Notes under the pieces: model-generated
Seen by the model: the letters and a program-made list of their open reading frames with translations, nothing else
What the model was told of the DNA's origin: nothing
Database searches by the model: none
DNA from: an uncultured Bacilli bacterium
Lineage (GTDB): Bacteria; Bacillota_I; Bacilli_A; RF39; UBA660
DNA: 24,034 bases
Assembly: GCA_947632685.1 (NCBI GenBank)
Contig: CANRQD010000008.1
Location: 1 to 24,034, forward strand
Direction: 5' to 3'
In this document: piece after piece, positions 16,012 to 23,530 of the stretch
How positions within the stretch are numbered: the first letter of the stretch is position 1
Layout: every line of letters starts with the position of its first letter
Position numbers and translations under genes: made by a program

Positions 16012-16017
16012 TCTTTT
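15992..16017 (-). terminator. intrinsic terminator of the lon / 16016-16690 unit
   Basis: The minus-strand RNA has a perfect 9-bp stem AAAAGAGAA/TTCTCTTTT (16009-16017 with 15996-16004, loop of four) running into eight U. It overlaps the stop of the upstream gene and lies about 30 bases before spoVID. Confidence 0.8.
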
Positions 16018-16690
16018 AAGATTTTTTTGCTATATTTTTTAATTGTTTTTCAATAATTTTTATTTTTCTTTTACTTGTTTTATTTAATATAGGATTTTTC
16101 TTTACAGATTTTAGTCTTTCTACAGACATATCAATATAATTTCTATTGTATTGATACATTTCTTTAAAATCATCTAATAAATACGCTGTAGATAGTATAA
16201 AATAAGCATCTTCTACATTATCTAAAGTGTTATTTTCTAATGCACTTATAACTATAGCATCATAACCAATTGAAGATTTTAATTGCTTTTCAGATTCAAA
16301 ACAACATAATCTATCTTTTTCTTGAATATCAATATACTCATTTTTTAATTTATAACATTGTGGATCATTTTTTATAATATTTAAATTTATAATAATATCA
16401 TTTTCTAATTCTTTTATTTCATCTGTATAATATTCATCTCTTTTATGATTAATTATATCTGATATTTTAGATGCTTCATCAGTAGCAAATACTAAAAATT
16501 CTGGTTCTTTTTCAAATAATAGAAAAATAAGTTTTAAAAATTCTATGTAATTTTTTTTGGAACTACATTGTTTTAATAATGTATCAGTAGATCCAAATAT
16601 TAAATGATTTTTTACTAAATACAATGCTTTCTTTAATTCTAATTCTTCTAATTCTTCTAATTCTTCACTAATTTTTACATCATCTTTCAT
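16016..16690 (-). CDS. hypothetical helical protein between lon and spoVID
   Basis: This 224-residue protein is predicted mostly helical and charged, with no signal peptide or membrane helix. It opens with an acidic repeat (EELEELEELEL, about 8-18) and ends in a Lys-rich tail. Two cysteines are adjacent (LCCFES). It overlaps lon by 11 bases in another frame, and its GGAG site lies in the last lon codons, so it is co-transcribed and probably translationally coupled with lon. In B. subtilis ysxC follows lonA, but this protein has no GTPase motif and is not YsxC. I do not recognise it. A Lon-related adaptor or a spore-related role are both open guesses from position. Confidence 0.75.
   Translation of the reverse strand: MKDDVKISEELEELEELELKKALYLVKNHLIFGSTDTLLKQCSSKKNYIEFLKLIFLLFEKEPEFLVFATDEASKISDIINHKRDEYYTDEIKELENDIIINLNIIKNDPQCYKLKNEYIDIQEKDRLCCFESEKQLKSSIGYDAIVISALENNTLDNVEDAYFILSTAYLLDDFKEMYQYNRNYIDMSVERLKSVKKNPILNKTSKRKIKIIEKQLKNIAKKS
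16635..16666 (-). repeat. in-frame 9-bp tandem repeat, about 3.5 copies
   Basis: AATTCTTCT on the plus strand repeats with a partial unit at each end, encoding Glu-Glu-Leu repeats near the N-terminus of the 16016-16690 protein. Slippage by one unit would keep the frame. Confidence 0.8.
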
Positions 16691-18998
16691 TTATTTTAAC
16701 TCCTTTAAATAATCTCTTATATATTTCTTGATAATCTGATATAAAATAAAATTTTATTTCTTTTTTGATATCTTCAGGTATTTCATCTAAATCTTTTTCA
16801 TTTTCCTTTGGAATAAATATTTTCCTTACTCCAGCACGATGAGCTCCTATTACTTTTTCTTTTAAACCACCGATTGCTAAAACATTACCTCGTAAAGTTA
16901 TTTCACCAGTCATTGAAATTGAACTATCTATAGCAATCCCTGTAAATAAAGAAATAATTGCTGTAGTTAAGGCAATACCTGCACTTGGACCATCTTTTGG
17001 AATAGCTCCTTCAGGTAAATGAATATGAATATCATTTTCTTCTAATAATTTATGCGTTATTCTAAATTTTCTTGAATTAGATTTTATATAAGAAAATGCA
17101 ATATGAGCTGATTCTTTCATAACATCACCTAAAGAACCAGTAAGAATTAATTTGCCACTACCTTTATAAAAAGTAACCTCTATTGGTAATATATCTCCAC
17201 CAAATATGGTATAAGCCATACCATTAACAACTCCAACTTGTTTTTTATGTCCCTTCTCTTGATATAGATATTTCTTTTTACCAATAAATTCTTCTAAATT
17301 CTTTTCATTTATATTAATATTAGCAATGGTTTTTTCTGTTAGAAACATCTTTACTACTTTTCTTAAAATACTAGCAATTAACCTTTCTAATTCACGTACA
17401 CCTGCTTCTTTTGTATAATTTCTAATAATAGTTAGTAATGAATCATCAGTAAAACTTACTTCTAATTCAGTTAAACCATGTTCTTCTAATTCCTTTGGTA
17501 TAATGTAATCTCTAGCTATATCTAATTTTTCATATTCTGTATAACTAGATATTTCTATAATTTCTAATCTATCTCTTAATTCTATTGGAATTTGATCTAT
17601 ATAATTAGCTGTTGCTATAAACATAACTTTTGATAAATCAAATTCTTCTTCGATATAGTGATCAGAAAATTTACTATTTTGTTCTGGATCTAATACTTCT
17701 AATAAACTACTAGCAGGATCACCTTTTATATCCTTTCTCATTTTATCAATTTCATCTATTATAAATACCGGATTACTTGAACCTGCTTTTTTTATTCCTT
17801 GAATAATTCTACCCGGATTAGCACCTACATAAGTCCTTCTATGTCCAATTATTTCTGCTTCATCATTAATTCCACCAACACTTATTTTAGCAACTTTTCT
17901 ATTTAAACTTTTTGCAATAGATAAAGCAAAAGAAGTTTTACCAACACCTGGTGGCCCCACTAAACATAAAATTGGACTACGTAAATTATTTGTATTTTGT
18001 TTTACAGCTAAATATTCTAAAACTCTATCTTTAACATCATTTAAAGCATAATGAGAAGAATCTAGAATATGCTTTACCTCTTGTAAGTTATCTACATCTT
18101 TAGTAGTTTTATTCCATGGTAGACTAAGCATCCAATCTAAATAATCTCTAATCATTCCAAGCTCAGGTGAATTAGAATTAGTAGATTGATATCTAGCTAT
18201 TTCTTTCTTTATTTTTTCTTTTACACGTGAATTACATTTAAGTTTATTTAATTTATTTTTTAAATTAATTACTTCATCATCTTTACTATTTAAATCCCCT
18301 AGTTCTTTTTGAATTACTTTTATTTTTTCTCTTAAATAAAACTCTTTTTGACTTTCAGATAATTCTTTCTCTACTTCGCTTTCCAACTGCTGTTCTAACT
18401 CTATTACTTTTAAATCTTCATTCATATCTTCTATAAGCATTTTAGTTCTAGTTAATTGATTTAATTCAGTAATATATTTCTTTTTTTTATGATAACTAAC
18501 TGGTAAAAAACTACCTATTAAATCACATAAATCATTTAAATTATTAGTTGATGATATTTTATTTACAATAGCATTACTCATATATGGTACTAATGAAATA
18601 TACTTTTCTAATGATTTAATTAATATGTTTCTATAAGTTTCTTCTTCATCATATATATTAATTAATATTTCTTTAACAATAGCCTTATAGATTTTATCTT
18701 CTTCTACATAACTTTCTACTTCTACACGAGTAATACCTTTTAAAACAATTCTTGTTTTTCCATTAGGAACATCCATTTTTAATTTAATTTCTGCTAAAAT
18801 ACCGATATTAGGTAGTGTTGTTATATCACTATCATCTTCCATTAAAGGATTAACTACTAATATTAATTTATCTTTTGATCTTTCTGCAAATGATATTATT
18901 TGCTTATCATTTGTATTATCACTTTCAATTCTTATTTCACTGTTTGGAAATAAAACCATATCTTGTATCAATAAAACACCAAGTTTTTCTTTTTTCAT
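16680..18998 (-). CDS. lon: ATP-dependent protease Lon (LonA type)
   Basis: The 772-residue protein is full-length LonA. The N-terminal substrate-recognition domain covers 1-190 and a coiled coil about 190-270. The AAA+ module has Walker A GPPGVGKTS (348-356), Walker B VFIIDEID and the sensor regions. The C-terminal protease domain has the S672/K715 dyad (PKDGPSAG and GGLKEK). It degrades misfolded and regulatory proteins in the cytoplasm and, in Bacilli, affects sporulation and stress responses. GGAGG lies eight bases before ATG. The promoter is at 19031-19058; no CtsR or CIRCE operator was found, so heat-shock control is not evident. It leads a two-gene unit with the helical protein. Confidence 0.97.
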   Translation of the reverse strand: MKKEKLGVLLIQDMVLFPNSEIRIESDNTNDKQIISFAERSKDKLILVVNPLMEDDSDITTLPNIGILAEIKLKMDVPNGKTRIVLKGITRVEVESYVEEDKIYKAIVKEILINIYDEEETYRNILIKSLEKYISLVPYMSNAIVNKISSTNNLNDLCDLIGSFLPVSYHKKKKYITELNQLTRTKMLIEDMNEDLKVIELEQQLESEVEKELSESQKEFYLREKIKVIQKELGDLNSKDDEVINLKNKLNKLKCNSRVKEKIKKEIARYQSTNSNSPELGMIRDYLDWMLSLPWNKTTKDVDNLQEVKHILDSSHYALNDVKDRVLEYLAVKQNTNNLRSPILCLVGPPGVGKTSFALSIAKSLNRKVAKISVGGINDEAEIIGHRRTYVGANPGRIIQGIKKAGSSNPVFIIDEIDKMRKDIKGDPASSLLEVLDPEQNSKFSDHYIEEEFDLSKVMFIATANYIDQIPIELRDRLEIIEISSYTEYEKLDIARDYIIPKELEEHGLTELEVSFTDDSLLTIIRNYTKEAGVRELERLIASILRKVVKMFLTEKTIANININEKNLEEFIGKKKYLYQEKGHKKQVGVVNGMAYTIFGGDILPIEVTFYKGSGKLILTGSLGDVMKESAHIAFSYIKSNSRKFRITHKLLEENDIHIHLPEGAIPKDGPSAGIALTTAIISLFTGIAIDSSISMTGEITLRGNVLAIGGLKEKVIGAHRAGVRKIFIPKENEKDLDEIPEDIKKEIKFYFISDYQEIYKRLFKGVKINER

Positions 18999-19030
18999 AG
19001 TTTAACCTCCAAAAATAAATACTGCTTACT

Positions 19031-19058
19031 ATTATAGTTATTTTATAAAAAAAGTAAA
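19031..19058 (-). promoter_or_regulatory. sigma-A-type promoter of lon
   Basis: On the minus strand TTTACT (19053-19058), 16 bases, TATAAT (19031-19036), about 32 bases before the start codon. The -35 box is moderate and the -10 box perfect. Confidence 0.55.
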
Positions 19059-19117
19059 GTAAATTATCCACATTTTATAATCTTTTTTACAATAAAATAA
19101 ATAGCTTATTTGAGCAT

Positions 19118-19140
19118 AAAAAAAGGAACTATTTAGTTCC
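19118..19140 (-). terminator. intrinsic terminator of the surface protein gene
   Basis: The minus-strand RNA has GGAACU/AGUUCC (19135-19140 with 19125-19130, four-base loop) and then seven U. The 5' arm extends as AGGGAACTAA, the same ten bases as in the tig terminator. Confidence 0.85.
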
Positions 19141-19147
19141 CTACATT

Positions 19148-20233
19148 CTAATTAAATCTTCTTTTAATTGTATAAGCTACTCCACATCCACTTACTGCTA
19201 TTAAACTTAATAATAAATATAAGTTAATATCTGATGTATCTGGATTTGCTGGAAGATCTACATATACAGCTGTTAAAATTAAATCTGTTGTAATTACAGC
19301 ATTTTCATCAAAATCTTCACCAGTTTCTGTTACAAACTTAGAAAATACTTTACCTGCAACAGCATTTTTAATTTCTGCTAATTTAGTAGCAACACTAGCT
19401 AAAGTCTTACCATCTTCAACTGCAAGAGTTATTGTTTGACCATTGTAATTGATAGATACTTTATGAATTTTTGTAGCTTGAGTGCTAATGATATTAGTAT
19501 TTGGATTTCCTGTATAAAGTACTTCATTATTTTGATTAGTTACAACAACTCCACCATTTTCTACATAAAGTTTGTTTGTTGTATTAGGAGTATTTGTTAC
19601 TGTATAGTTTTTTAAATTAGTATCATTTGTAGCAACATTAATAACTCCCTCAGCCTCATCTGATTCTAATTTACCATCCATAACTACTTCTGGAATGTGA
19701 TCTTCTGTCACAGTTTGACCTACTGATATTTCTATACCATTATTTCCACCTGTACCATTATTTCCTAAATGTAAATCTTTGATAGTTACTTTACCACCAT
19801 TAGCAAGAACTCCACCAAACTTACAATCCTTAATTGTTACTCCTTCAAGTGTAAGTTCTCCACCATTATAAGCTTGTGCACCATATTTAGTAGCACCACT
19901 TAATGTAAGATTTTTTAATGTAACTTTTGCTCCTGAATCTTTAGCTGTAAGTAAAGTACCATTATTTCCAGAAACAGCAAAATCTGTAGCTGCAGAAATA
20001 GTATTTCCTTTACCATCAATTGCTACTTCTTTAGTAATTTCAATTGGACTTTTTAATTCAATACTGTTTTTTAGAGTAATATTTGTACAATTACTTGAAA
20101 TATCAGTCAATGCACTTTTTAAACCTTCCTCATTTGTAATATCAACACAAGATATCTCATCTGCCTTTACAGTTGGTACTAATAATACACATAAAAGTAA
20201 AGCAAATCCACATAAATATTTTATATTTTTCAT
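19148..20233 (-). CDS. secreted beta-helix surface protein with C-terminal wall-sorting-like signal
   Basis: The 361-residue protein has a clear signal peptide (1-24, cleavage likely VKA/DE). A right-handed beta-helix-like region follows (about 45-200) with short repeats such as VTLKNLTLSG, LTLEGVTIKD and VTIKDLHLGN. Next is a Thr/Asn-rich part, then an InlB B-repeat/Listeria-Bacteroides-type module near 265-325 (FSKFVTETGEDFDENAVITTDLILTAVYV). The C-terminus has the sorting layout: LPANPDTSD (327-335), a hydrophobic stretch and KRR. The motif is not LPXTG; NPDTSD may be read by a non-canonical sortase. The likely role is adhesion or glycan interaction at the cell wall. The gene sits between tig and lon with its own terminator and a promoter carrying a G9 tract, so expression is probably phase variable. 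AGGAG precedes the ATG. Confidence 0.85.
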   Translation of the reverse strand: MKNIKYLCGFALLLCVLLVPTVKADEISCVDITNEEGLKSALTDISSNCTNITLKNSIELKSPIEITKEVAIDGKGNTISAATDFAVSGNNGTLLTAKDSGAKVTLKNLTLSGATKYGAQAYNGGELTLEGVTIKDCKFGGVLANGGKVTIKDLHLGNNGTGGNNGIEISVGQTVTEDHIPEVVMDGKLESDEAEGVINVATNDTNLKNYTVTNTPNTTNKLYVENGGVVVTNQNNEVLYTGNPNTNIISTQATKIHKVSINYNGQTITLAVEDGKTLASVATKLAEIKNAVAGKVFSKFVTETGEDFDENAVITTDLILTAVYVDLPANPDTSDINLYLLLSLIAVSGCGVAYTIKRRFN

Positions 20234-20256
20234 TTTTCCTCTCCTTCCATATTACT

Positions 20257-20287
20257 ATTATACGATAACTACCCCCCCCCAAGTCAA
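20257..20287 (-). promoter_or_regulatory. promoter of the surface protein gene with a poly-G spacer
   Basis: On the minus strand TTGACT (20282-20287) and TATAAT (20257-20262) are separated by 19 bases: T, nine G, then TAGTTATCG. Each box is near consensus but the spacer is two over the optimum of 17, so losing two G would restore it. The start codon is 24 bases downstream of the -10 box. Confidence 0.8.
20272..20280 (-). repeat. homopolymeric G(9) tract in the promoter spacer
   Basis: Nine consecutive C on the plus strand. No comparable G or C run was noticed elsewhere in this very AT-rich window. Tracts of this length slip during replication and are typical contingency loci. Confidence 0.95.
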
Positions 20288-20312
20288 TATTTTTTAATTC
20301 TTTTTCTACCTA

Positions 20313-20329
20313 TTTGTAAATTTTACAAA
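20313..20329. repeat. 17-bp perfect inverted repeat upstream of the surface protein promoter
   Basis: TTTGTAAATTTTACAAA has 8-bp arms around one base. It lies about 25 bases upstream of the -35 box and about 5 bases beyond the tig terminator stem. It could be a regulator binding site; the one-base centre makes an RNA hairpin less likely to be its only purpose. Confidence 0.5.
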
Positions 20330-20358
20330 ATTAAAGGGAACTTATGTATTAGTTCCCT
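20330..20358 (-). terminator. intrinsic terminator of tig
   Basis: The minus-strand RNA has AGGGAACU/AGUUCCCU (20351-20358 with 20335-20342, eight-base loop) followed by UUAAUUUU. It lies nine bases after the tig stop. Confidence 0.8.
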
Positions 20359-20366
20359 ATATATAT

Positions 20367-21653
20367 TTACTTATTTAATTCTTTTAATTTATCAATTGTT
20401 TTTCTCATTTCAAGATCATATTTTATCATATCTATGCCACCAAATTGTTTTAAGAATTCTTCTTTTTCTACTTGATATTTTTTAGCTAATTCTTCTGCTT
20501 CTTTTTCAGCTTCTTCCATAGAAATTTCTATTTTTTCTATATTCATGATTTCTTCTAGCATTAATCTATATAAAACATTTTGATATGCTTCTTTTTCAAG
20601 TTGATTTCTTAAATCTTCTTCTTTAGAGTTTGTAAATTGATAATATACATCTAAACTAATTCCTTGCATTTTCATTTGTTCTTCAAAACGATGCATTAAA
20701 CGATCTACTTCTTCAGATACCATTTCTTCAGGTATATCTACTTCTACATTTTTACCTACTTCTTCTAATATCTTATCAATATACTTGTTTTCAGCATCCA
20801 TTTCTTTTTGAGCTTTAATTGAAGCTTCTATTTCTTTTTCTAATTTTTCTTTTGAATCTACACCCTCAAGACCTAAATCTTCAAAGAAATCTTCATCTAA
20901 TTCTCTAGTTTGTTTTTCTTTTATTTCGTTTACTTTAACTTTAAATACTACTGGAGCACCTTGTAAGTCTTCTACTCCATAATCTTTTGGAAATTCTAAA
21001 TTAATGTCTTTTTCTTCACCTGGCATCATTCCAATTACTTGTTCTTCAAATCCTGGTATAAATGTATTTGAACCAATTTCTAGTGAATAATTTTCTCCTT
21101 TACCACCTTCAAAAGGTTTTCCATCCTTAAATCCTTCAAAATCAATAATTGCAATATTACCATTTTCTACTTTACCATCTTTATTAACTAATTCTGTATA
21201 TCTTTCTAATATATGAGAAAGTTCATGATCTATCTCTTCTTTTGTTACCTTTACTTTTTCTGGCTTAATATTTAAACCTTTATATTTTTTTACTTTAACA
21301 TCTGGTTTTGTAATAATTTTAAAAGTAAATTCAACTTTTTCTTCATCAATACTTTTTAAATTAACATCTGGTTGTACAACTGGTTCTAATTTAGACTCTT
21401 CCATAGCTTTAACATAAGCATCTTGTAATACCATATCAGCAGCTGGTAAAAATAAAGATTCAATTCCAAATTTTTTAATATAAATGTCTTTAGGAACCTT
21501 TCCTTTTCTAAATCCATCTACTTTAGCATCCTTTTTTTTATCATTAAAAGCCTTATCTAAAGCATTTTTCCAAACATCTCCGTCAATCTTAATTACAACC
21601 TCATGTATATTTTTATTTTTAGTTTCTTTGTTTTCATCTTTTTTATTTGCCAT
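20367..21653 (-). CDS. tig: trigger factor
   Basis: The 428-residue protein is a standard trigger factor, the ribosome-bound chaperone and prolyl isomerase met first by nascent chains. The ribosome-docking signature GFRKGKVP is at 47-54. The FKBP-type PPIase domain is at about 150-240 (IIDFEGFKDGKPFEGGKGENYSL is its start), and a long acidic helical chaperone domain makes up the rest. ATG 21653 is chosen: GGAGGA lies seven bases upstream, whereas the longer frame from GTG 21671 would begin before that site and almost at the predicted transcription start. It is a single-gene unit with its own promoter and terminator. In B. subtilis clpX follows; here a surface protein gene does. Confidence 0.97.
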   Translation of the reverse strand: MANKKDENKETKNKNIHEVVIKIDGDVWKNALDKAFNDKKKDAKVDGFRKGKVPKDIYIKKFGIESLFLPAADMVLQDAYVKAMEESKLEPVVQPDVNLKSIDEEKVEFTFKIITKPDVKVKKYKGLNIKPEKVKVTKEEIDHELSHILERYTELVNKDGKVENGNIAIIDFEGFKDGKPFEGGKGENYSLEIGSNTFIPGFEEQVIGMMPGEEKDINLEFPKDYGVEDLQGAPVVFKVKVNEIKEKQTRELDEDFFEDLGLEGVDSKEKLEKEIEASIKAQKEMDAENKYIDKILEEVGKNVEVDIPEEMVSEEVDRLMHRFEEQMKMQGISLDVYYQFTNSKEEDLRNQLEKEAYQNVLYRLMLEEIMNIEKIEISMEEAEKEAEELAKKYQVEKEEFLKQFGGIDMIKYDLEMRKTIDKLKELNK

Positions 21654-21676
21654 ATTATATTCCTCCAACACGTTAT

Positions 21677-21705
21677 ATTATAACGTATATTATTTTATTT
21701 AACAA
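21677..21705 (-). promoter_or_regulatory. sigma-A-type promoter of tig
   Basis: On the minus strand TTGTTA (21700-21705), 17 bases, TATAAT (21677-21682). The -10 box lies inside a perfect palindrome CGTTATATTATAACG (21671-21685), so a protein bound there would block the promoter. The leader would be only about 18 bases. Confidence 0.7.
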
Positions 21706-21775
21706 CTATTTTATACAATTTTATATTTTTTTAATCACTCTAATAATATGTATATTTAAACATTTTAATATAACT

Positions 21776-21799
21776 AAAAAAGAAGAACTAATCTTCCTT
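21776..21799 (-). terminator. intrinsic terminator of greA
   Basis: The minus-strand RNA has GAAGA/UCUUC (21792-21796 with 21782-21786, five-base loop), extendable by a G-U and two A-U pairs, followed by a run of U. It begins three bases after the stop. Confidence 0.65.
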
Positions 21800-21801
21800 A
21801 A

Positions 21802-22287
21802 TTAACTAATTGCTTTTATTTCTACTTGATAAGATCCATTAGGACTTTCAACAGTAACAATATCTCCTACTTTATGTCCAAGTAAAGCTTGTGCAATAGG
21901 AGATTCGTTTGATATTTTACTTTCAAATGGATCAGCCTCTTGGCTACCTACTATTTTGTATTCATCTCCATCATCATCGTCTTCTTCATCTACATATTTA
22001 ATTGCTACTGTAGTTCCAATTGATACTTTAGATGTATCTACTTTAGTTATAATTGATACATTTTCTAACATTTTTTCAACAGTTTTAATTCTAGCTTCAA
22101 TTTGAGCTTGTTCATTACGAGCAGCATCATATTCTGCATTTTCTGATAAATCACCTAAAGCTCTTGCTTCTTTTATAGCAATAATGTTTTCAGGTCTTTT
22201 TACATTTATTAAATTATCTAATTCTTTTTTTAATTCATCCAAACCTTCTTGTGTTAAATACACTGTGTTTTTATCCTTGTTTGTCAT
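21802..22287 (-). CDS. greA: transcription elongation factor GreA
   Basis: The 161-residue protein has the GreA layout. The N-terminal coiled coil has LGDLSENAEYDAARNEQ (44-60), including D46 and E49 at its tip, which enter the RNA polymerase secondary channel and trigger cleavage of backtracked RNA. The C-terminal domain includes VGSQEADP and SPIAQALLGHKVGD. A run of acidic residues (DEEDDDDGDE, about 100-110) slightly lengthens one loop compared with typical members. ATG 22287 is chosen since AAGAGGTG ends six bases upstream; a GTG at 22296 is in frame but overlaps that site. It has its own promoter and a leader of about 80 bases. Confidence 0.96.
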   Translation of the reverse strand: MTNKDKNTVYLTQEGLDELKKELDNLINVKRPENIIAIKEARALGDLSENAEYDAARNEQAQIEARIKTVEKMLENVSIITKVDTSKVSIGTTVAIKYVDEEDDDDGDEYKIVGSQEADPFESKISNESPIAQALLGHKVGDIVTVESPNGSYQVEIKAIS

Positions 22288-22373
22288 TATATTCACCTCT
22301 TAATCATAACTGGTTAAAATAATACTACAAAAATATTATTTTGTCAATCCAATATTTCCACTTAGGACTGCAT

Positions 22374-22402
22374 ATTATAACATAAAATATAAAAAATTTC
22401 AA
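22374..22402 (-). promoter_or_regulatory. sigma-A-type promoter of greA, extended -10
   Basis: On the minus strand TTGAAA (22397-22402), 17 bases, TATAAT (22374-22379) with TG one base upstream. The -35 box abuts the stop of the dGTPase gene. The leader contains a perfect 9-bp AT-only stem (22316-22324 with 22334-22342). Confidence 0.75.
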
Positions 22403-23530
22403 CTATTTTGAGTATTTTTTTATCTCTTTTAAAAACATATTATCTGTCATACCACTAATAAAATCAATTACTTTACGTTTATCACTAGTATTAGTATTAT
22501 AATCACTACATTGATTATTTAAAAATATTTTATAAATTATATTTTTCTTATCATTATTTTTTATTGCCTTTAAATATACTTTATATATTGTTTCCATCCC
22601 AGTTTTGTAATAATTATATTCTTTTTTTGTTAAAGATTTACTATAAATTTCTTTATAATTAAATTTTTTTAATTTTATTAAAGCATTATATACTTTTTTA
22701 CTCATTTTAATATATGGTTTATTTAAACTATTATTTATTATATCTAAAATTACAGTGTTAACTATTTCTTTATTAGTAGAACCTAAAACATCGATTATTT
22801 CTTTTGGAATTAATTCTCTTTTAAATGTTCCTAAGTTTATAGCGTCTTCTATATCTCTACCTACATATGCAATTATATCAGAGATTCTTACAACACATCC
22901 TTCTAAAGTCATGGGTGTATATTTTTTAGATGCTTTTAAGTTTTTATAACTTTCTTTATACTCAGTTAGAAAAGCTTTTTTTGTTTTTTTCATAGGTTTA
23001 TATATTTCAGTTAACATTTCTCCATTATGACAGAAAATTCCATCTAGTACTTGAATAGTTAGATTAATACCTTTACCATCATTATCTACATACATAAGTT
23101 CCCTAACACTTTGTATATTATGGGCAAAAGCTTCACCTAATTCTTTTTGTGAAATATCATTTAACATTGCTTCTCCTGAATGTCCTAATGGAGTATGACC
23201 TATATCATGACCTAATGCAATAGCTTCACATAAATCTTCATTTAAATTTAGAGCTCGGCAGATTGTTCTAGCAATTTTTGATACTAATTGAACATGAATC
23301 ATTCTTTTTGATATATGGTCATTATCTTTAAAAGAATATACTTGTGTTTTTCCTATATATCTTGTATAACTTAAAGAATGAATTATTCTATCAATATCCC
23401 TAAAATATGGTGTTCTAATATCATTAGCTTCTTTTACAAATCTAACTGCATCATTACTAGTAGATGCATATTTTGATAAATATTTTTCTTTTTCTAAAAA
23501 ATTATTTTTTGTTTTATTTATATCAATCAT
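22403..23530 (-). CDS. dgt: deoxyguanosinetriphosphate triphosphohydrolase-like HD protein
   Basis: The 375-residue protein belongs to the dGTPase/SAMHD1-like HD superfamily, which splits dNTPs into nucleoside and triphosphate. It has the conserved N-terminal RTPYFRDIDRIIHSLSYTR (39-57). The metal-binding HD set is H79, H108-D109 in GHDIGHTPLGH, and a later aspartate in VRISDIIAYVGRDIEDA. Length fits the shorter bacterial dNTPase group. The substrate may be dGTP or several dNTPs. The start is preceded by GGAG at eight bases and overlaps the end of the U32 gene by eight bases, so the two are co-transcribed and probably coupled. Confidence 0.85.
   Translation of the reverse strand: MIDINKTKNNFLEKEKYLSKYASTSNDAVRFVKEANDIRTPYFRDIDRIIHSLSYTRYIGKTQVYSFKDNDHISKRMIHVQLVSKIARTICRALNLNEDLCEAIALGHDIGHTPLGHSGEAMLNDISQKELGEAFAHNIQSVRELMYVDNDGKGINLTIQVLDGIFCHNGEMLTEIYKPMKKTKKAFLTEYKESYKNLKASKKYTPMTLEGCVVRISDIIAYVGRDIEDAINLGTFKRELIPKEIIDVLGSTNKEIVNTVILDIINNSLNKPYIKMSKKVYNALIKLKKFNYKEIYSKSLTKKEYNYYKTGMETIYKVYLKAIKNNDKKNIIYKIFLNNQCSDYNTNTSDKRKVIDFISGMTDNMFLKEIKKYSK

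Noticed and set aside
18999..19117. Heat-shock operator (CtsR or CIRCE) upstream of lon
   Set aside because: No GGTCAAA-type heptad repeat and no TTAGCACTC inverted repeat was found; only an AGTAAAGTAAA repeat is visible.
20367..20367. clpX or lonB remnant between tig and lon
   Set aside because: The interval is filled by the surface protein gene, two terminators and promoters; no fragment of either gene was seen.
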